In this document: piece by piece, positions 59,161-64,000 of the stretch | How positions within the stretch are numbered: the stretch's first letter is position 1 | Layout: the number at the start of each line of letters is the position of its first letter | NCBI GenBank assembly: GCA_015680685.1 | Contig: MNCI01004872.1 | Location: 813,384-877,383, forward strand | Source of the DNA: Gnetum montanum | Taxonomy: Eukaryota; Streptophyta; Gnetopsida; Gnetales; Gnetaceae | Length of the DNA stretch: 64,000 nucleotides | Reading direction: 5' to 3' | The notes under the pieces: model-generated | Told to the model about the DNA's origin: nothing | Database searches by the model: none | What the model saw: the letters and a program-made list of their open reading frames with translations, nothing else | Program-made: the position numbers and the translations under genes

Positions 59161-60239
59161 TGGATCAAGAACTCTGAAGGGGGATTAAATGAGTTTCCCA
59201 ATTAAAATTGCACCTGCCACACAAACACACCAAATTTTATGTGGTTTCCCAACTTGGGTACTTCCACACTTGGATGGTAGAATCCATGCATACCTTTGGG
59301 CTTTTTTTCTCAATAAAAGGTGGTTTGAAGGGAACCACACCTTGTACAAGCTCTAAGCTCAACACTGGAGTGTTTCATTGCTGTAAAACCACTCAACCCT
59401 ACAAGGTCCCAACAAGCTCAGAATATGGTTTCAAGGATCCCACAACCTTTACAAAATTGACCTCTACTTCAAAGTGTTTTGACACTGTAAAAGCACTCAA
59501 CCTCGCTAGGTCCAAATAATCTCAATGTGGATGCATTCTTGTAAGAAGCACATCAACCCCATAGGGTTACAAGAAAAAGAGAAAGACACAAGGAAAGAAT
59601 GTAACTAAATTTACAAGTCCTTGTACTTTGAAACTCAATACAACATACAACCAAGCAAATGATGTTAGAATGAAGAGAAAGAATATAATTACATAAAATA
59701 AACAATTAGAAGCTTGAATGTGAATAAGTCTTGTATAATTCTTAATATTTTGGCATATTCTTATAGCCTCGGAGTTTCCAAAAACTCCTCAAAATTTGTG
59801 CAATAGCTAGTATAGATAGCTACTTCCAAGTTGGGATGTCTACCCAACATTAGCCTCAATTCAGGAGAGATGTCTCACTGGAAAATGGGATGTCTTTTAT
59901 GAGACATCTACTAGGAGACATCTACTCTAGGATGTAGATGTCTGCTATTTTAGGAGATGTCTCCTTAACTTTTAGGATATGTCTTCTGAGGCTTTCTCCT
60001 ATTAATTTTCCTTCTTATCAATCCTTGAAGCATCTTCATTTGATTTGTAGCCTTCATTTTCATCCACGCTCTCATCTTAACCCATGTAGTCTTCATTTTG
60101 ACATGTCATTGTAGATTTCATTTCCTTGAGCTCTCAAATGTCATTGTGGTGTTTTTTTCCATTTCCTGCAAACACATTATCCACAACAAACGTTCTATGT
60201 TCTCCATTTTCCTTAAGGTTTTGACAAATCAAAAGGTTA
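59161..60239 (-). mobile_element. 3' LTR of copia B
   Basis: 1,079 bp; plus-strand view TGGATCAAGAACTC to CAAATCAAAAGGTTA. Its first 90 bp match the LTR start at 63,599 and the whole matches LTR A. A polypurine tract abuts its right end. The 5 bp outside the left end are GACTA; the partner duplication would lie beyond the window. Confidence 0.85.
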
Positions 60240-60242
60240 ACG

Positions 60243-60256
60243 ATCTCCTCCTTTTT
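60243..60256 (-). promoter_or_regulatory. Polypurine tract of copia B
   Basis: The minus strand reads AAAAAGGAGGAGAT immediately upstream of the 3' LTR in the element's own direction. Copia A's LTR has no such tract at the matching outer edge (46,942 onward), consistent with A being a 5' LTR and this one a 3' LTR. Confidence 0.85.
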
Positions 60257-61751
60257 GGTAATGTCCGAAACTTAAGAAAATGGGTTAGTACTTCCCAAAA
60301 TCAATTGAGTGAAAGATTATGAGAAAAAAATGTATCCTGAATACAACACAAACTTTATTAATCATTAAGACACCTATGAGTTTTGAATGAGGACATTTAT
60401 GATTAAGAGTTAAGAAACAAGATTTGAATATATTATCTCTAAAAATTAATACCATCATAATGTTAGAACTCTAAACTTAGGAAGATAGTCATTAATACCA
60501 TCATAAGGTCATAATTGTTCAAATATATCCATCAAGTATGTCCATAAGGTTATTTTTGTTCAATACCAATAATGCCCATGACACATAGACCATAATGATC
60601 TCACAAGCACACAAGTCACCACATATATGCCACATTCACATATGATCAAGAGAAGACATAAAATTCTCCTCCTTTTATATATCATCAATAAGATAGATCA
60701 AAATATAGTTAAGAATTATACATTCTTCACCTAAGTAAAACCTTATTTGAATTTTCTCAATACATCTTTATAATCAGAATATGCATAGTACTTTCATGTG
60801 TAGGAAAACAAGTGCATACACACCCCACTTGTAAGAATTAGATCAAATTTTAGAACTAGATCAAGAGATCAAATAAAGAAATTTCTAATTAATATGTGCA
60901 AACATATATCTTAAGGAAGCTTAAATTATGTTATCCATTAATTTTCAAAAACTTCCTAAGAGGTTTTATCATAGAATAGAAGTATGAGTACTTCTTCTTG
61001 CTTCAATGGGCTTGAGATCTCTTAGGTAGGAATAGTTTAGTTCATATTAACAACAAGGGACTTAGGCACTCAAAAGGATGTATTATTAGTATATAAATTA
61101 TGCAACAGTATCATAAAGATATATTCAAATGAATTCTAGAAAATCTTGCACACTTGATGATTACTTTTGGGTAAAAGAATTTTAAGGACTGAAAAATAAC
61201 TAGCTCTTTTAGCTTCAAGTTGTACTAGATGAATATAACTTTTGTTGCCTACCTAAGTATTATGTCTTGGAGAAAGCCTCTATAGAATCCTCCTATATAT
61301 GTGCTTATCCATTCTTTAATTCTTTTAAGATCTACAACAAATTTATCATAATATTGCTTATTCAAGAATATTGAATGATCCAACAAAGTTCATAATAGAA
61401 AAAAAAACATTAGGCACAAATCATAAAAAATTTATTTTGCTTGATCATCCATTTGTATCTCACTTTACCATTTTCTTGAAATACTTGGTTCAATATCTCA
61501 TGTTAGTAGCATCTTATGATAAGCGTGGATGCAATGCCATTCTTATTTTTTAAATCTAGATTTCCTTAAAAAAAACATGTAAATAACTAAATAACATGAG
61601 GGATAGCCATATTATCTTGATCTTTCTTTGAGTCCCTTCTACTATAATATCATGACTTAAGATATTTTTAGATTTTAAAGATTATAAGGAATACAATTTA
61701 AAAATATTCAAAAATTGACCTATATTTAAGCTAGCAAGCAAGTAAACAGTG
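60257..61751 (-). mobile_element. Copia B interior downstream of gag, no pol
   Basis: In 1.5 kb between the gag end and the polypurine tract I see no copia protease, integrase, RT or RNase H motif on either strand. Part of it (around 61,503) matches the copia A interior. This makes B, like A, a gag-only element. Confidence 0.7.
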
Positions 61752-61775
61752 ACTTACCATAACTTACCTTACTTG
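61752..61775 (-). promoter_or_regulatory. Tandem splice-donor-like sites at the end of copia B gag
   Basis: The minus strand reads AAGGTAAGTTATGGTAAGTC, two consensus GTAAGT donors 10 bp apart at the end of the gag frame. Copia A has AAGGTAAGTAATGGTAAGTA at the same point (44,605-44,625). Conservation in two diverged copies suggests function; no acceptor was identified. Confidence 0.5.
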
Positions 61776-63542
61776 CTTAATGATGTGGAAAAGACTAATG
61801 AAGTTTGAGATGAGGCCCTCTATTTTGGAACACCTTCTTACCATTTGATTTTCTTTCATTAGTTCCTTTGTTGATGTATTCAATATTGTATGGTAATCCT
61901 TCTTGTTTATGTTCTTCAAGATAGGAGAATCTATGGTCATTGATACTATCATTTATTCTTTTAAAGACTTCTCCAACATTCAATTCATTCTCTTTTCAAT
62001 TTGTTGCATCCTACAAAATACACTCACTAGATTACTTTTGATAAGACCAAGTATCAACATTCTTTTGTTCTTTGTGAGGATAATAATCTAGTTTATGACC
62101 ACACTTTTTACAATAGTATGAAGTGCTTCTTTCATGAAAAGAATCATCAAACCTGATTAATCTTGAACTAGTATAGGTATCCTTTTGTGATATTTCTTCT
62201 AGGCTTTCACTTTTGAGCTAATTTTCTTTGATTTCATTGATCCATTCGTCTTGAGTATCCTTACATTTCTCTTTATCTAATAGGGTTAGTAGTTGATTCT
62301 CAGCCTTTATGTCTAAGATTTCCATTTTTAACTTGGAAGACAAGGTATAGATTTCAAAAAATTTTCTATGCATATTTTTCTTTACTTTTTTTAGTAAATA
62401 ATGTAGGATAAGAATTTCCTCACATAATTCACTATACCTTTCATCATGCTTATCTCTCAGTTCATTAGAAATTTATAATGAATATTCGTTTGTAGGGGCC
62501 ATACATATAAGCTGAGAATCAATTGTAGAGTCATCCACTTCCTCATCACTTTGCTCTCCATCATTCAAGCTTGTGTAGAGGTTGTTCTTTTTTGTATCTA
62601 TGTCAATTCTATCCTTTCATTGCAACCTTCCATTACTAGGATATTCAAATGCCACATGGCCTCTTCCACCATATACCCAACATTCTATTAAGAAAGCATC
62701 AAAATTGGAATTTGAAAAATTTTTACCTTTATCTTTATTTTTTATTTTAAATTGGTTAGGTCCTGGTTGGTTGAAGCTCCTTCCTTTTCTTACTAGAAGC
62801 CTTTGAACTCTTCTTGATATTTAGAGCTATTTCTTTATCATTGTTCATTTCTTGGTTAGCTAGTTCCTTCTATTTAGATGTTTATTTCAAGGTGATGGGC
62901 TTTTTTCTTATTGCTCCTTCATTTATGAGATTCATTTCATAAGCAATATGAGCACTTTGCAACTCTTCAAATTTTAATAGTAAAAAATTTCTAATTTCTT
63001 CCATAGATATAACCTTAGGTCTAAATCCAAGTTATAGTGTTCTAATCACTTTAATGATTACATCACTTTCAAAAATGTCCTTGCATGTACCCCTATTGCT
63101 ATAGGTAGATCATTTTCCCTAGAAAAATAATCTTTAATGTTTTCGCTTTCCCTCATTTTAAGTTTTCCATATTCACTTTGCAAAGCCAAAAATTTTTATT
63201 GTTTGACTATGAATGTACCCTCATAGGTAGCTTCTATGGTTTCCCAAATTTCTTTAGTAGTTCTACATCTAGCTACTCGATTAAATTTAGACTTATTTAA
63301 TGCACAATATAAACAATTTTTGCTTTATAATTGTACATAAACTTATCTCTTTCTTTAGGCATCCACTTGATCCATGGCTTGAGGGCCTTTGATGCACTAT
63401 CGATGGGTGGTGTGTATCATTCAAGAATTGACTTCCATACCTCAAATTTCATCAACTTGAAGAAGCCTTGAATTCTTACCTTCTAGTAAGAAAAATTAAA
63501 CCTATTGAACATTAATGGATTTGTGTAGGATGTTCCCTCCAT
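61764..63542 (-). pseudogene. Copia B gag (UBN2/DUF4219 type)
   Basis: ATG at 63,542 starts MEGTSYTNPLMFNR, 43 bp after the primer site. The capsid region runs to about 63,100 (WIKWMPKERDKFMYNYKAK, ALNKSKFNRVARCRTTKEIW, EGTF, SEYGKLKMRESENIKDYF), then a coiled-coil region (62,460-62,250: RDKHDERYSELCEEI, SKLKMEILDIKAENQLLT) and a degenerate knuckle YYCKKCGHKLDY (about 62,125-62,090). This is the gag of SIRE/Maximus-like copia elements, which assembles particles. A few stops and frameshifts are present, but it is far more complete than in copia A. Confidence 0.85.
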
Positions 63543-63584
63543 GGTTCACTCTTAAAAGTTGAAGCAAAAATGTAAGAGTACCAA

Positions 63585-63596
63585 GCTCTGATACCA
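63585..63596 (-). promoter_or_regulatory. Primer binding site of copia B, tRNA-Met
   Basis: The minus strand reads TGGTATCAGAGC, a perfect 12-base match to the complement of the initiator tRNA-Met 3' end, two bases inside the LTR edge at 63,599. Confidence 0.9.
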
Positions 63597-63598
63597 CT

Positions 63599-63691
63599 TG
63601 AATCAAGAACTTAGAAAGAGGGTTGAATAAGTTTCCCAATTAAAATTGCACTTGTCATTCAAACAAACCAAGTTTTACATTGTTTCCCAAC
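63599..63691 (-). mobile_element. 5' LTR of copia B, cut by a nested insertion
   Basis: TGAATCAAGAACTTAG onward matches the start of the 59,161 and 45,883 LTRs for 93 bp and then stops at TTTCCCAAC, where the 63,692 LTR begins. The remaining roughly 1 kb should continue after the nested element, outside the window. Confidence 0.85.
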
Positions 63692-64000
63692 TGATGAGAC
63701 GCGGTTTTCACTAGGCCGCGATATCGCATCCCATGCGATATCGCGTACGCGATATCGCGTCTTCTCCTGCGATATCGCGTACTCGATATCGCGTCGCGCC
63801 GTCATTTCTATAAATAAGAGGCGGCACTCCCTTCATTTCCCAATCCTGGCTAGTGTAGCGAAGCTCTGGCAGATTGATCACTCCAGAGTTAGAATATTTT
63901 TCCCCATGTGCCCGCAGTAGGAGTCCTAGAGTGAACGGCTCTTTATTCGAGCAACTTGTAACCTGAACCCAAGTTGTGTACGGCAATAAAGACGAACTTG
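63692..64000 (+). mobile_element. 5' part of a well-preserved GCGATATCGC-family LTR
   Basis: It starts TGATGAGACGCGG. Five GCGATATCGC-type boxes lie between 63,717 and 63,797, two of which form a perfect 24-bp palindrome at 63,735-63,758. TATAAATA is at 63,809-63,816 and AATAAA at 63,985-63,990. From 63,802 on it aligns with the 22,741 LTR (AAGAGGCGGC, GAGTTAGAATA, CCATGTGCCCGCA, AGGAGTCC, CTTTATTCGAGCAA). CpGs are nearly all retained, so this is the youngest element in the window. Its remainder lies outside. Confidence 0.9.

Noticed and set aside
63711-63986. 91-codon open frame on the minus strand rich in Arg and Tyr
   Set aside because: It is the antisense of the LTR; its RYRVRDIAGEDAISRTRY-type repeats are simply translated GCGATATCGC boxes. 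The frames at 22,661-22,876 and part of 22,327-23,022 overlap an LTR in the same way.

Overview
This window is nuclear DNA from a plant with a large, repeat-rich genome. A gymnosperm is my best guess, because the retroelements are old and degenerate, genes are very sparse and the base composition is AT-rich, but nothing in the sequence proves the taxon. I found no intact host gene, rRNA, tRNA or CRISPR array. Almost everything recognisable is decayed LTR retrotransposon sequence. Many stop codons sit where the family has Trp or Gln, the pattern expected from C-to-T decay of methylated DNA.

Layout. 1-11,960: a minus-strand Ty3/gypsy element of Tat type (Tat 1: integrase, archaeal-type RNase H, Ty3 RNase H, RT, protease, gag), interrupted at about 4,600-8,830 by non-Tat DNA that includes a CpG-rich low-copy stretch and a P/Q-rich gene-like piece. 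11,990-13,800: tandem arrays and a minus-strand TATA box, the probable Tat 1 5' LTR. 13,806-16,873: a chromovirus-like gag scrap with tRNA-Met primer site and LTR edge, then two LTRs of a palindrome-bearing family. 17,250-19,460: host-derived gene fragments, an ABCB transporter piece joined in frame to a PfkB sugar-kinase exon. 20,874-22,740: a minus-strand Ty3/gypsy RNase H-integrase fragment. 22,741-29,710: a complete plus-strand element with two about 788-bp LTRs, tRNA-Asp primer site, Athila-like gag and protease but no polymerase (TR-GAG type). 29,711-35,920: a second minus-strand Tat element (Tat 2) lacking its RT core. 36,280-42,124: a plus-strand LTR-like promoter, palindromic minisatellites, an FCP1-phosphatase-like scrap, a minus-strand gag, and an exon/intron-like unit. 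42,355-46,941: a chromovirus LTR edge and copia element A, with only gag recognised. 49,461-54,949: another chromovirus-type LTR, apparently split by a truncated minus-strand copia gag-protease-integrase. 55,540-59,160: a third Tat element (Tat 3, plus strand; promoter, arrays, gag). 59,161-63,691: copia element B, sister of A and also gag-only, inserted in the Tat 3 gag. 63,692-64,000: a well-preserved LTR of the GCGATATCGC family, inserted in the copia B 5' LTR.

Most interesting are: an LTR family whose very short U3 is built of GCGATATCGC palindromes next to TATAAATA; two unrelated gag-only families living without pol; a conserved tandem splice donor at the end of the copia gag; private minisatellites flanking the TATA box in every Tat-like element; and the ABCB/PfkB chimera.
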